Positions 34,850 to 44,910 of a stretch of DNA of 64,000 nt are shown here, piece by piece. A model generated the notes under the pieces. That model was not told where the DNA came from. It was given only the letters and a program-made list of their open reading frames with translations, and did no database searches. This DNA comes from Neostapfia colusana (lineage: Eukaryota; Streptophyta; Magnoliopsida; Poales; Poaceae), in NCBI GenBank assembly GCA_030760725.1, contig JASWHV010000011.1:79709765-79773764 (forward strand). The letters run 5' to 3'. Both the position numbers and the translations under genes were made by a program. The first letter of the stretch is position 1. Each line of letters begins with the position of its first letter.

Positions 34850-35851
34850 AATCAGAGCTGCCGAGAAGCAAAGAAGCTCGTCCTGGAGCTTTTGTGCGGG
34901 AGCTGCTGGAGCGTAGCTTCGCCCGCTCCACGTTCATTTTGGCCGGGAAGCAAAGAAGCTCGTGCTGCTAGAGTGTGTAAGAAACGTGTGAGCAAATCTA
35001 GGGTGAATCGGACGCGCACTAAGTATATTTTGTTCTATCAAATTCAACTAACGGTCGCAAAAACGATCTTATAGAGCGATTCTAGTGAGCAATTATACAA
35101 TAGAAATAGATAGGATGACCTCAACAAGTCTTATGGATACTAGTGACAATGTGATCGGCTATAGAACTACAAGCAATACAAGAACCTCTAGTGAGAAACA
35201 TATGCAACTAACCAAGCAATCTAGTAGGATAGAGATCAAGCAAGTAAACCACAATACTAATAGCAATAGATAAATGCAGAAAATAATGCAAGTAGTAAAG
35301 ATAGAATAAAAAATGGCTCATGATTTTATTTTGAGATCTTGAAATGATGGTGTCTTCTCCTACTCCTCGTTGGGCCGCTCCCGTCCGAGTTAAGGTACTC
35401 CTCGTCCCTCAACGGGGATGTCCCGCTAGAGCATGCTCCACTCTCTGGGCACATCTCCGTTGTCCTCAAGGCGATGCTCACAGGCACTCACTAGTGTCGC
35501 CACTTCGAACGGAAGACTCGAATCTGTGTACACACTTATAAAGACTCTCGCAATCTCCATTGAAAGCTCAAAACCAACTTCTAATCAGTCTTACATCTTG
35601 CTATAAGATCAAGAGTAACAGCCTAGGATCATCTCTCTACTATCACAATAAGCCTAGAGATGTATGGATGATCTTGCTACCCTCTCAAGCATTAGAAGAT
35701 CTCTCCAAATATTAGCACAAATACCCTTTTGATCCCATTAACTCCTACTAGGTGTTTCAACTGGTAAGACTAACCAAAATAGCCCTCATAGGACGAAGTA
35801 GGAACTAACTAATTGTTATTCCGAAGTACCTTGTCCAAACAATCATCATAT
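34850..35851. other. Unclassified repetitive-looking DNA
   Basis: A short phrase AAGCAAAGAAGCTCGT occurs twice (about 34865 and 34949). From about 35085 there is AT-rich sequence, then a patch at 35345-35560 with TACTCCTCGTTGGGCCGC that resembles an LTR leader, but no paired terminus was found. No gene is recognised. Confidence 0.4.
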
Positions 35852-35899
35852 CACTACAGGGATACGACGAACTTATGACAGCTGAGGCCGTCGTAATTA

Positions 35900-36215
35900 A
35901 GCCATAAACCGTCATAAGTTAGCTACTTACGACGGTATTTCTTTACTTACGACGGTATAGAGCCGAGGTAATTACTACATCGTAAATAACCTAACTTACG
36001 ACGGCTACCGTCGTAAATAAAGTAACTTACCACAGCGTCGCACATCCGTCGTAAGTAACGGCCCATGCCACGTGGTGACCCAAGGCACGTTACTTACGAC
36101 GGTTCTCGTGACCATTGTAAGTAGCAGAAGCTAACTTACGACGGTTTTGCTGACCGTCGTAAGTAGCAGAGGCTAACTTACGACGGCTTCTGGTCAGTAG
36201 CCGTCGTAAGTTATG
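35900..36215. repeat. CACTA left subterminal repeat array
   Basis: At least ten occurrences of TTACGACGG or its inverse CCGTCGTAAG, mostly as closely spaced inverted pairs able to form short hairpins. In CACTA elements such motifs bind the element's own transposase; here that is inferred from position and repetition. Confidence 0.85.
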
Positions 36216-36839
36216 TTTGTATTTTAAAAAAAAACAGAAACGCACTAACCTGGCTCGCTGGCCAGCTCATAGAACAAACAGTTATAAAACAGGAGTAAAC
36301 AGTCATAAAACAGTTCATATGCATCACACACAACAGAAATTACAAACGGGCTACACACTACCCCTCGACTACCTCCGGAGCCAAAGATATCATCTCCACG
36401 CGTCTCTCTTAGAACCGGTAGATGTGGCGATGAAGTAGAGGCCTCCGTCGCCGAACCCTACAAAACACATGAGTAGTTACGACGGTCTGGATTCAGATAT
36501 CAATCTTTCTCTTTTTTCTCACTCTCTTCCTCTCTCTGTACTATTCATCCCCTCTTTATGTCATTCTCACTCACACCCTCTCTCGCACTCTCTCTCTCCC
36601 TCTATTGCAACACTCCATCTCTCCATCTCACTCTCACTCTCTCTCGCACTCCCTCTCTCCCTTCTGTACCACTCTACATCTCCCTCTCTCCTTATGTTAG
36701 ATGAAAAATACAATATTAAAGAGTTTATTACCTGTACCGGAGGCACCTGGGCTGCGGGCTCCTGTGCGAGGCGTAGCGATGCGGCGGTAGTCGGCGGGTC
36801 GCGCGCGTGAGTGGGCCACGCGCGTGGCCCGTGAGATGT

Positions 36840-37083
36840 AGGGTTATGTTCTTCATTTACGACGTCTTCTTTACTTACGACGGTTTAGCTTTTAGCTGTC
36901 GTAAATGGTACTTAAATTCCGTCGGTCCTTTTATTTACGAAGGCCGAGAGCCAGCGACCGTCGTAAGTTAGTAAACTACTAACTTACGACGGCTACCACG
37001 CGCCGTCGTAAGTACGTTAATTTACGACGGCTGAACCACGTAAATAAATTCAGCTGTCGTAAAATGTTGATTTTCCTATAGTG
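36840..37083. repeat. Internal terminal-like block of the CACTA element
   Basis: A third cluster of the same TTACGACGG repeats ends with GATTTTCCTATAGTG at 37069-37083, which reads inverted as CACTATAGGAAAATC. This closely resembles a CACTA terminus, but it lies 1.3 kb inside the element and is followed directly by GC-rich DNA. It suggests a rearranged or composite element. A separate element ending here is unlikely, because the bases at 37084 (GGC region) do not repeat the left TAT. Confidence 0.7.
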
Positions 37084-37468
37084 AGGCGCCGCGGCTGCGG
37101 CTGGCGACCGGCGGTGGAGGCGGCGGCGGCGGGCGGCGATGGAGGTGGTGGCGGAGGTCAGCTAGGGGCAGGACTAAGAGTCTGGCTCGGGCTGAGCAGC
37201 CCAAGTGCCCACGACCGTCGGATCTAATTCAACGATCCACGCGTTCTATGAGGGTCATGAAAAACGGCCCTCAACCCTAATACACTCATTTTCATCCCCC
37301 TCCCTCTCTCCTCTCCAGAGCACAGGAGGCGGCGGCGCGAGGAATCGGCAGCGTGAGGCATTGGCGGTGGCAGCGCGAGGGGCTGGCGGCGCCTTGCAGC
37401 GACGGCGGCGGGCGTAGGCGGCGCTGGCATCGGCGACGCTCGGCCAGGCGAGGCGAGCCGCCCTGGCA

Positions 37469-37493
37469 CCCCCCCCCCCCCCCCCCCCCCCCC
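37469..37493 (+). repeat. C25 homopolymer
   Basis: An uninterrupted run of 25 C in the GC-rich interior of the CACTA element, between CCTGGCA and GCCACCG. Confidence 0.95.
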
Positions 37494-38009
37494 GCCACCG
37501 ACTGGACGCCTAGGCTAGTGGCAGCGGGGCCGGGGATAAAGCAAAAACAATGTGCTTAAACAACTAATCAATCAATTAACTAAATTAAATAACTAAAATC
37601 AGAAACAATTACTGATTTAAACTAAATAATTAATAATTAAACAAATTATCTACTAAATACATACAAATTGATTAAGTATTTAAAATTTTATCTAATCTAA
37701 CTAACAACTAATTACAAAAACTAAAAAAATTTACTTGATTCGGTCTGGCGACGGCGGCGATGGCTGCGGCGACGAAGGCGGCGGCGGTCCGCGGGAAGCA
37801 GGGGGTGGGGGCCACGGCCAGCAGCGGCGAGGTTGGGGCCGGAGGCAGCGAGGCGGCGCCGGGCGGCTCGGGGCGGCACCGGGCGACAGAGCGTCGGAGC
37901 GGCGGCGGCGGGGCGGTGGCGGCTCGGGCGGCGCGACGCAGGAAGACGGCGACGGCGGTGCGGGCTCGGGCTAAATTAGCCCGAGTCCGGGTCGGGGCGG
38001 CGGTTAAAA

Positions 38010-38360
38010 CCATCCACTTACGACGGTGGTGTAACTTACGACGGCATAGGTTACGGCCGTCGTAAGTTACACTTAGATTACGACGGTAGTGTAACTTACG
38101 ACGGCATAGGGTTGCGGCCGTCGTAAGTTACGATTATCTTACGATGGTCCAGTAACTTACGACAGCCATGGGCATGTAGCCGTCGTAAGTTAGTTTACTT
38201 ACGACGGCATAGGGTTGCGGCCGTCGTAAGTTACGATTATCTTACGATGGTCCAGTAACTTACGACAGCCATGGGCATGTAGCCGTCGTAAGTTAGTTTA
38301 CTTACGACGGCCCGAAGCGACCGTCATAAGTTAATTTACTTACGACGGCTAGCCGTCGTA
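38010..38360. repeat. CACTA right subterminal array with 103-bp tandem duplication
   Basis: Further TTACGACGG/CCGTCGTAA repeats run to the right terminus. Within them a 103-bp block starting ACTTACGACGGCATAGGG occurs twice head to tail (38094-38196 and 38197-38299). The copies are apparently identical as read by eye, which implies a recent duplication. Confidence 0.85.
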
Positions 38361-38605
38361 AATTACATGGGGCTGTCGTAAGGTGCGACGTTTCCTGTAG
38401 TGTATTATACCATCGTATGTTACAGTGGCTAACCAGCACAATTTGCAGTTATAAAATCAATTGGCTAATCACCATAACTCACTCACCCATCGGTAGAGAT
38501 TTAGTCAAACTTATATGAACATACGTATCGATAATTTTGCAAGTACTTAATCCTTTTGTGTATAAAATGAGTGGCTCGTGCAACAAGGACTGGCTGAATT
38601 ATCTA

Positions 38606-38704
38606 CTCCCTCCGTCCTGAAATAAATGATGTTTAGAATAAAAAATTAGTTTAATTTGACTAAATTAGCTGTTCTAAACGTCACTTAATTTAGAACGGAG
38701 AAAG
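38606..38704. mobile_element. Stowaway-like MITE (99 bp)
   Basis: CTCCCTCCGTCCTGAAATAA at the left pairs with TTAGAACGGAGAAAG at the right, and TA flanks both ends (38604-38605, 38705-38706). The short length and the CTCCCTCCGT terminus are typical of grass Stowaway elements. Confidence 0.85.
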
Positions 38705-38825
38705 TAGTAAACAAGAATGACAAACTCAATTGGTTTCTTAACCGATACTGTGAATCAACGCGCACCTACTATAAGCTCATGGTGGTCTGTGGGTATCAAA
38801 CATCAAACCCAAGATTAGCTTATTA

Positions 38826-39078
38826 CTTCCTCCTTCCTACAGGAAGTTTATTTCTAAAGTTAGTAAAAGTCAAACTAATTTAACCTTATCCAAATTTATA
38901 GAAGATATTAATTTTTACAACATCATATTAGTATCGTTAGCTTTACCATGACTTGTATTTTCATAAAATATTTATTTTGTGTGGTAGATGTTAGTACTTT
39001 TTTCTATGAACTTTATCAAAATTAGATTACTTTGACTTTGACCAACTCTAAAAATAAGCTTTCAATAGACAAAAGGAG
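38826..39078. mobile_element. Stowaway-like MITE (253 bp)
   Basis: Left end CTTCCTCCTTCCTACAGG, right end read inverted CTCCTTTTGTCTATTG, flanked by TA (38824-38825 and 39079-39080). The arms GTTTATTTCTAAAGTTAG and CTAAAAATAAGC also pair. No coding capacity. Confidence 0.7.
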
Positions 39079-39257
39079 TACTCGTTCAAGAAGATCAACC
39101 GAGAAATCTATACATGTAGCCTCGGTACCCTGTAGACCGGGTACCCCGCGTGGTGGGTCCAAGATAGCCCAGACCCCGCCTCCCTACTGAGGCGGGCACT
39201 GGCAAGGCCACATGTCCTTGGCCCTGGACTCGGCCTCCCTGTTGAGGTCATTCTGGG

Positions 39258-40146
39258 CATTCGGTTTAATCGAAACTGATCGGTTCGGTTTTTCCCAAAG
39301 TTCGGTTTTTAAAAAATGAAAACCAACATTGTGTACACTAAATACAAAACCAGAGCTCTGGTTAACCGAAAACTTTGGTTCGGTTTTTGGTTAAACTGAA
39401 GAAAACCGGACTTAGCCGACGGGGCGATAGCCGTGACTAGCTGCATGGGCGGCGACGCCGCGGCGGGGCGACGGGAGCGACGACGTCCTCCTTGGCGAAT
39501 TGGCATAGACGTGGACGAGGCGGAGGCCGAGCTCGGTGAATGCGGTGGTGCGGGGCAGCCGAGGCAGACGAGGCGCGCGGGAGTGTTCGCCGCGTGGGAG
39601 GAAGGCGAGCGAGGGGAGTAGCACGACGGCGGTGGCCCGAGTCGCGTGGGAGCCGGCACGGCGCGACGCGCGGGAGGAAGGCGGGCGAGGGGAGCAGCAT
39701 GGCGACGGCCCGAGGCGCGCGGGAGCCGGCACGGTGCAACGCGGGAGAGGAAGGCGGGCGAGGGGAGCAGCACGGCGGCGGTGGCGGCCCGCGGCACGCG
39801 GGAGCCGGCACGATGCGACGGGCGGGAGGAAGGTGCCGACCATAGTGAGGCGTGGCGTCGCGACAGGCGAGACGGGGCGACGGTTGGCGGCGGGACAGGC
39901 AGGTGAAGGGCGCGGCGGCCGGGTGGGACTTGTAGGTAGGGTTTGTTATTGTGGTGGGTTGGACTGTGGTGGGCTGATTTTATTGTAACTGGGCTGGTTC
40001 GGTTAACCCGGTTAACCGGGATAAAAAACCGACACCGATTTTTTTTTCAGTTTTTGCGTACTGCTAATCGAAATAGCACCGAATTAGTCGGTTTCGGTTA
40101 GTTTGGTTTCGGTTCCTATTAGTTCGGTTTCAAGGTTCAGATTTTT
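39258..40146. mobile_element. Inserted element with GGTTCGGTTT ends and GC-rich core
   Basis: Both ends are rich in CGGTTCGGTTTT/AACCGAA phrases (39258-39415 and 39990-40146). The core (39420-39935) is GC-rich with a tandem repeat of about 77 bp that recurs near 39603, 39681 and 39757 (GGCGAGGGGAGCAGCA). The outer limits are set where LTR homology stops and resumes and are approximate. The class is unknown; a non-autonomous DNA transposon carrying captured GC-rich DNA is one reading. Confidence 0.5.
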
Positions 40147-40170
40147 GGTTTATTTGCTCAGCTTGACGCT

Positions 40171-40470
40171 GAGGTGAGGTCCGAAGCTGCCACATGTATC
40201 CGGGCTCTGAACCTCCTCCCCACTGAGGAGGGCTCCGGAGCTAACACGTACCCTTGGCCCCAGACCAAGCCTCCTCGCTGAGGTAAGTTCCGGAGCTGCC
40301 ACGTGTATCCAGGCTCTAAACCTCCTCCCCGCTGAGGAGGGCTCCGGAGCCGACACATGCCCTTGTCCCCGGACCAAGCCTTCCCATTGAGGTGTGGTTC
40401 GGAGCTGCCACGTGTATCTAGGTTCTGAACCTCCTCCTTGCCGAGGAGGGCTCCGGAGCCACCACATATC
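40171..40470 (+). repeat. Tandem repeat in LTR, about 110-bp unit, three copies
   Basis: GAGGT..GTTCGGAGCTGCCACGTGTATC and the following AACCTCCTCC...GAGGAGGGCTCCGGAGC recur at about 40171, 40280 and 40390, with 10-15 percent divergence. LTRs of this gypsy group often expand such units. Confidence 0.85.
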
Positions 40471-41052
40471 CCATGATCCGTCGTGGGTTGTGGGACTTCA
40501 AAGTCAAGAAGGAAATACGCTGTCAGGCCGCGCATTCAAGGCTCACGCCTTCCCCAAAAGCATGGCGCACGAAACATGCCTTCGCCCTTCACCCATTCGC
40601 CATTACGGTGACAAGACAGGGCGGCGAGGAGTGACAACGGCATAGAGCCGCCCAGCAGAGCAAGAGGACGCGGCGACAAAATGACGTCTTCATCATCACC
40701 TGCTTCGTGGTCAGAGGCGCTCAGCGTGTCAGGCGGCGGGACTTAACTCCTCCGCCAACTACTCTACCCATAGCTGTAAAAATCCTAGATTATGTATAGG
40801 GTTCAGACAGCCGTGGGGCCGCCTGTCGGGCCCTAGGCCACCTTGTAACCACCCTGCCCTTAGACTATAAAAGGACTGGGGTGTCCACCGTCAAAGGGTT
40901 CGATCCCTGATCCCCTCATACGCAAGCAATACAACACACACACTCCCGTGGGCGTAGGTTTTTACGCTCAGGCGGCCCGAACCACGTAAATCTTCGAGCT
41001 CACCCTCCGCGGGCTGCTCCAGTAGCAGACCGGGGGAAATATCGATGCTACA

Positions 41053-41592
41053 CTTCAACAAAATCAATTTCTCCGCTCCACTTCAAGAAATGCTCTTGAT
41101 TAGGGTTGACAAAGAGATTTACTGTAGGTGAATAAAAGAAATCTTTGCACAAACTATTCCGATGTGATTGTTGATTTTAATATGCTCAGTTATATGAAAA
41201 CTAGAGGACACTAATGACACTCCATGGTGGTAGACCTAGCTATAACCTAAGCAGCTTATGCTACCAATCTAACGCCACATCTTAAGGAACCTGTCAACAT
41301 AGCGTTCTTTAAGCCTTCCACATTGAAACATGAGATTGCTCACAATGATGTCTGCTAAACCGACTGGGCCGGCAAATTCCCAAGCTCGGCCAGTAGCGGG
41401 CCTCTATAGCGGCATCTAAATAACGACTTGTGAAGGCCCGTTCACAACAGTAACATAATAAGAAAACAAAGGAAAACAAAGGAAAAAAGAATAAAATAAA
41501 AAGAAAAGGGAAGGGAATAAAATATCATTAAAAATTAGGTAGCCCCACCGCCGGACCACTTGGTGGGCTTACCAAACACCTCAACGTCGCTG
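41053..41592. other. Intergenic region upstream of the MinE gene
   Basis: Mixed sequence with an A-rich stretch at 41458-41525, then a short GC-balanced leader into the gene. No TATA box or other gene is clear. Confidence 0.4.
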
Positions 41593-41692
41593 TTTGCCGT
41601 TCCAACCTCTTCCCAATCGAGTCCACCCGCAGCTAACATCAACGCTCGACAGCTGGAACAGAGAAGACCAAAACCCTAGCTCCCGCGCGCCC

Positions 41693-43640
41693 ATGGCGAT
41701 GCCCATCTCCAGCCGCGTTGGCGGCGACGCCTGTGCGGTCCTCGCGCCCTTCGCTTCCTCGCCGCCCCGTCGCTCCAAGGTCCGCCCCTGTAGATCCCTA
41801 GCCTCTATTTTACCCGTTACTCTGTTAGCGCCGGAGTCCGCGCAAACATCTGCTCTCGAGTGGCTGTGGAGGCCAGTGTTTTCCGGGGAGGGGGGAGGGA
41901 GGAGATACTTCGGTTTTGATGCTGGGAATCGTTGCCGCGGTATTGATCTACAGTTCAGGGTAGAGGTGTCATGTATCCAATACGTTCTCAATAAATACTG
42001 CTCTGTATTTATTCCCGGTTCCTCATCAGGCTGGATGTGTGCCCTTTTAGATGCTATTTCGTTTGTGGCGTGAGGCTTCTGTCTCCTTGTCTGAATCATC
42101 CAAGTCGGGTTGGTGCATTTGTTGGTAGCGTCAACAGTATAAATCGTTCTTCACAGAATAAGATAGTCCACGTTCTTCACACCTAAGCCTGGTTAGTTTC
42201 CTTTAGTAAATTTCTATCGTGGGCTTTTCTTTCTTTAACTTGTCTAAGCATTATTATTAATATGTGGTAACACAAGCTCAAACCATCGCGTTTCCAGCTA
42301 CTGATGTATATGCCAGTCGTTACTGGGAACTGTAAGGCTCGCTGTTTCCTGTTTTCGCTCTCTTTAACTGTGCTTAATGTGCATCGGTATGAGGCTTGTA
42401 TCGTTGCAGCAGGAGTTAGAAATTAGGAACTTCATGATTTACAATATTCTGTGTTACCTATTTGTATTTTTATTTTCTTTTAGATATCTTCTTAGGGCTT
42501 TTGTTATCTGTCTTGAAATGAGATATCAGCTTATGAGAGTAGTAGGACGTTCTAGTCATTAGAGGATCAAGACTCTTGTCAAAAAATCTGTCCAATTGTG
42601 ACTGGTTCGCTCAAATGGTGATCCTTTCCACCTTGCCGTTATATTAACCCTGCACTATCCAGATAGTTCTTTTCATTCAGTTGTTTACAAGCATCTGTTT
42701 TATCTTTGTTGAAGGGCAGAAGTATGCTGTCTTGATTAATTGTTCAATGAGATGATGACCCAATCATATATGTGTTGCTTGTATATGTAAAGTAGTCTGT
42801 TCCTGTGTGACATGCTGGAGATTATACACTCGAATTATGTTATTATTTTGTAAATTCTTGCAGCGTACAGTATGCCGGGATTAGGATTAGCTGTGGTACT
42901 TCCATGGAGTGGTACTAGCTTCGGTCCTGGGATCCTTATTAATGTATATTTAGCTTTTAGATGATAATGAACATACACTGCTAACATTAAATAGTGATTT
43001 TTTAATCAGCATACATTTGTTACAATTTCATCATCTGATTCTGCAGGCTCAGTTTTGCACTTTTCCTCGTGGACCATCTGGCAGCCTCATGCTGGAACCT
43101 AGGCGGCTACACATTGAGCATCCAAACCGGTCGCAAAGTTCCAGCCATACCTATGCTCTTTCAAGGAACAACTTCTCTCCTATAACACAAGATATGGAAG
43201 GCTTCCTTCACAATGTTGTTAAGATGGGATTTCTTGACCGTCTGAAATTAGCATGGAAGATAGTCTTTCCTGCACCAATCATAAAGGAGAACTCCAATGC
43301 GAATATCGCAAAGCAGAGGCTTAAGATGGTCTTGTTCTCTGACAGGTGTGAAGTCAGTGATGAAGCAAAGAAAAAAATTGTGGAGTACATCGTTGAGGCG
43401 CTATCTGAATTTGTTGAGATAGAATCACGGGATAATGTGCAAGTGGATATCTCAACTGATGCTGGCCTCGGCACCGTGTACTCTGTGACAGTTCCCGTGC
43501 GCTGTGTGAAGCCTGAGTACCAGGAATCTGAAGAGCAGTACAGAGGAAAGATAGTTGGCGTCGACTTTAAGGACACCGGGGAGTCATCTGGTAACGTGGA
43601 TGTCACCTTCGACTTCTATGTACCCGATGAGAACTGCTGA
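41693..43640 (+). CDS. MINE1: Plastid division-site factor MinE (226 aa, two exons)
   Basis: Exon 1 (41693-41779, 29 codons) and exon 2 (43047-43640) join in phase 0 across a 1267-bp GT-AG intron. The ATG follows a normal leader and starts MAMPISSR, an Ser/Ala/Pro/Arg-rich plastid targeting region. From about residue 90 the protein shows MGFLDRLKLAWKIVFPAP, then AKQRLKMVLFSDRCEVSDEAKKKIVEYIVEALSEFVEIE and VQVDISTDAGLGTVYSVTVPV. This is the MinD-binding helix and topological-specificity domain of MinE, with the plant C-terminal tail ending FYVPDENC. In chloroplasts MinE works with MinD to keep the FtsZ ring at mid-plastid. No lesion is seen. The donor GTCCGC is weak but usable. Confidence 0.93.
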
Positions 43641-44334
43641 TTCTTTGTAATTCTGCCAGACTGCTCGAAGATGTTTAATTTGTTTGTTGCAGTTGTGGAC
43701 CCTTTGAGTAGAAAGCTAGGTAACTCTCCAGCGTGATGTAAATATCTAGGATTCCTTTAATTCCACATTTCTTGTCACTTGGCTCTGGAATTTGTGTTGT
43801 AGAGCTGGCAGGCATGTGAAGTAAGGTTCTTGAGAACATAAGTGTGTTTTGTTTATGAAGGAATAATGCCCTGTTTTTTCATCAAATTTCTTCTAACCGC
43901 GTTTCTCCATCAGAATCTTTATACATCTGGGACTGCGTCAAAGCTAATGCAGCATCCATATTAATGATGCTCACATTTAGGCTACACGTGTTCTAAATGT
44001 GTGTTTAAATACGAGCAGCAGAGGTTAAATCCGTGTTTTGCTATTTGTCTAGTTTCGTGCTTCAATGAAGACTGAAGCTGAAGCACATCACGAAAGTATA
44101 GTGAGAAATGCAAACCCCAGTACTTCTACTGGCAAATTCAACTATCTTGGAATCGCGCGTACCTCAGCGATTATCCGTGATGAAACTCAGGACTACCATT
44201 TGTCCAGGCCTTTTATAATCAGATTGACAAAATGCTCTAAATTGCGAGCATGCAATTACATGCCTGTTCATGCGTTTTATCAAGTTATCATTCAGCGCAC
44301 ACGTGGCATCGCCTATTAATTTACCGGGAACATC
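43641..44334. other. Intergenic, nothing recognised
   Basis: 3' flank of the MinE gene and AT-rich DNA with no recognisable domain. It includes the left limb of the foldback region. Confidence 0.45.
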
Positions 44335-44590
44335 TAGAATGCAAACAGGCATTTGGTGTAATCGTGCAAAAATCCCTCTTAGACCACATGATTTTTATCC
44401 GACGGTGATTGTATTTTTACATCTAGACCTTCCCACCTGCACACTTCAATTCTTTCAACTTATATTGCCAGGTGAAATGGTTTAAGTGTAAAAATATACT
44501 CACCACAGGATGTAGATCGTGTGGTTTAGAAGAGATTTTTACACGATTACACCAAATAACTGTTTGCATTATAATCGTTTCCCTACAATA
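44335..44590. repeat. Foldback (hairpin) element of about 255 bp
   Basis: AATGCAAACAGGCATTTGGTG and TAATCGTGCAAAAATC near 44337-44375 recur inverted at 44530-44575 (GATTTTTACACGATTA, CACCAAATAACTGTTTGCATT). The arms extend inwards with GTATTTTTACATCTAGACC and its inverse near 44410-44505. The total pairing is about 110 bp per arm around a short centre. It has the form of a foldback MITE; no clear target duplication was found. Confidence 0.7.
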
Positions 44591-44910
44591 CTCTGAAAGA
44601 AACAAAGGTACAACCCGTTTCCCTACTGGCTCCTTAGAAAATAAATCAAAGCTCAGTACCAGCCAAGTTTTTGTTGGGGCTGCTTGACTGGGAGGGCAAC
44701 TTATATGATACTTGAAGACTGCATTCTCACAAGTCACAACTGCACTAGGAGATATTTACAAGACGGCATTATCACAATTGCACAAGGGAGAACATATTGC
44801 CAAATGCAAAAAGCTAGGTACGCCCCGAGCCAGGGATTATACAGAATGCAGTAAAGCTGACCCGATGTCTGAGTCAAACAAAATGCTGACACCTATATAC
44901 ATGTTACTAT

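Larger units (their letters stand above)
35852..38402. mobile_element. Non-autonomous CACTA (En/Spm) transposon
   Basis: The element opens CACTACAGGGATACGACG and closes CGTTTCCTGTAGTG, an imperfect inverted repeat with the CACTA signature. TAT stands on both sides (35849-35851 and 38403-38405), the 3-bp duplication of this superfamily. Both flanks carry many copies of ACTTACGACGGC and its inverse GCCGTCGTAAGT, the subterminal transposase-binding type of repeat. No transposase frame is present. The interior is filled with a CT-rich block (36500-36690) and GC-rich blocks (37084-37535, 37745-38010) that look like captured host sequence. Confidence 0.9.
39115..41052 (+). mobile_element. LTR of a Ty3/gypsy-like element, interrupted by a second element
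   Basis: It opens TGTAGCCTCGG and closes CGATGCTACA, so the ends TGTAGC/GCTACA are inverted repeats. The right part carries CTATAAAAGGAC (40865) and the run ACTCCCGTGG...CCGAACCACGTAAATC, which is related to the LTRs at 3711-4930 and 8612-9738. Position 39258 to about 40146 is unrelated inserted DNA. No primer-binding site or coding region adjoins it, so it is a solo or orphan LTR. No clear 5-bp duplication was seen. Confidence 0.7.

Noticed and set aside
35900..38360. Regularly spaced short repeats resembling a CRISPR array
   Set aside because: The repeats are inverted as well as direct, the spacing varies, and they lie inside CACTA termini with TAT duplications in a plant genome.
39309..39988. 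Several long Arg/Ala/Pro-rich frames on both strands
   Set aside because: All derive from the GC-rich 77-bp tandem repeat in the inserted element.
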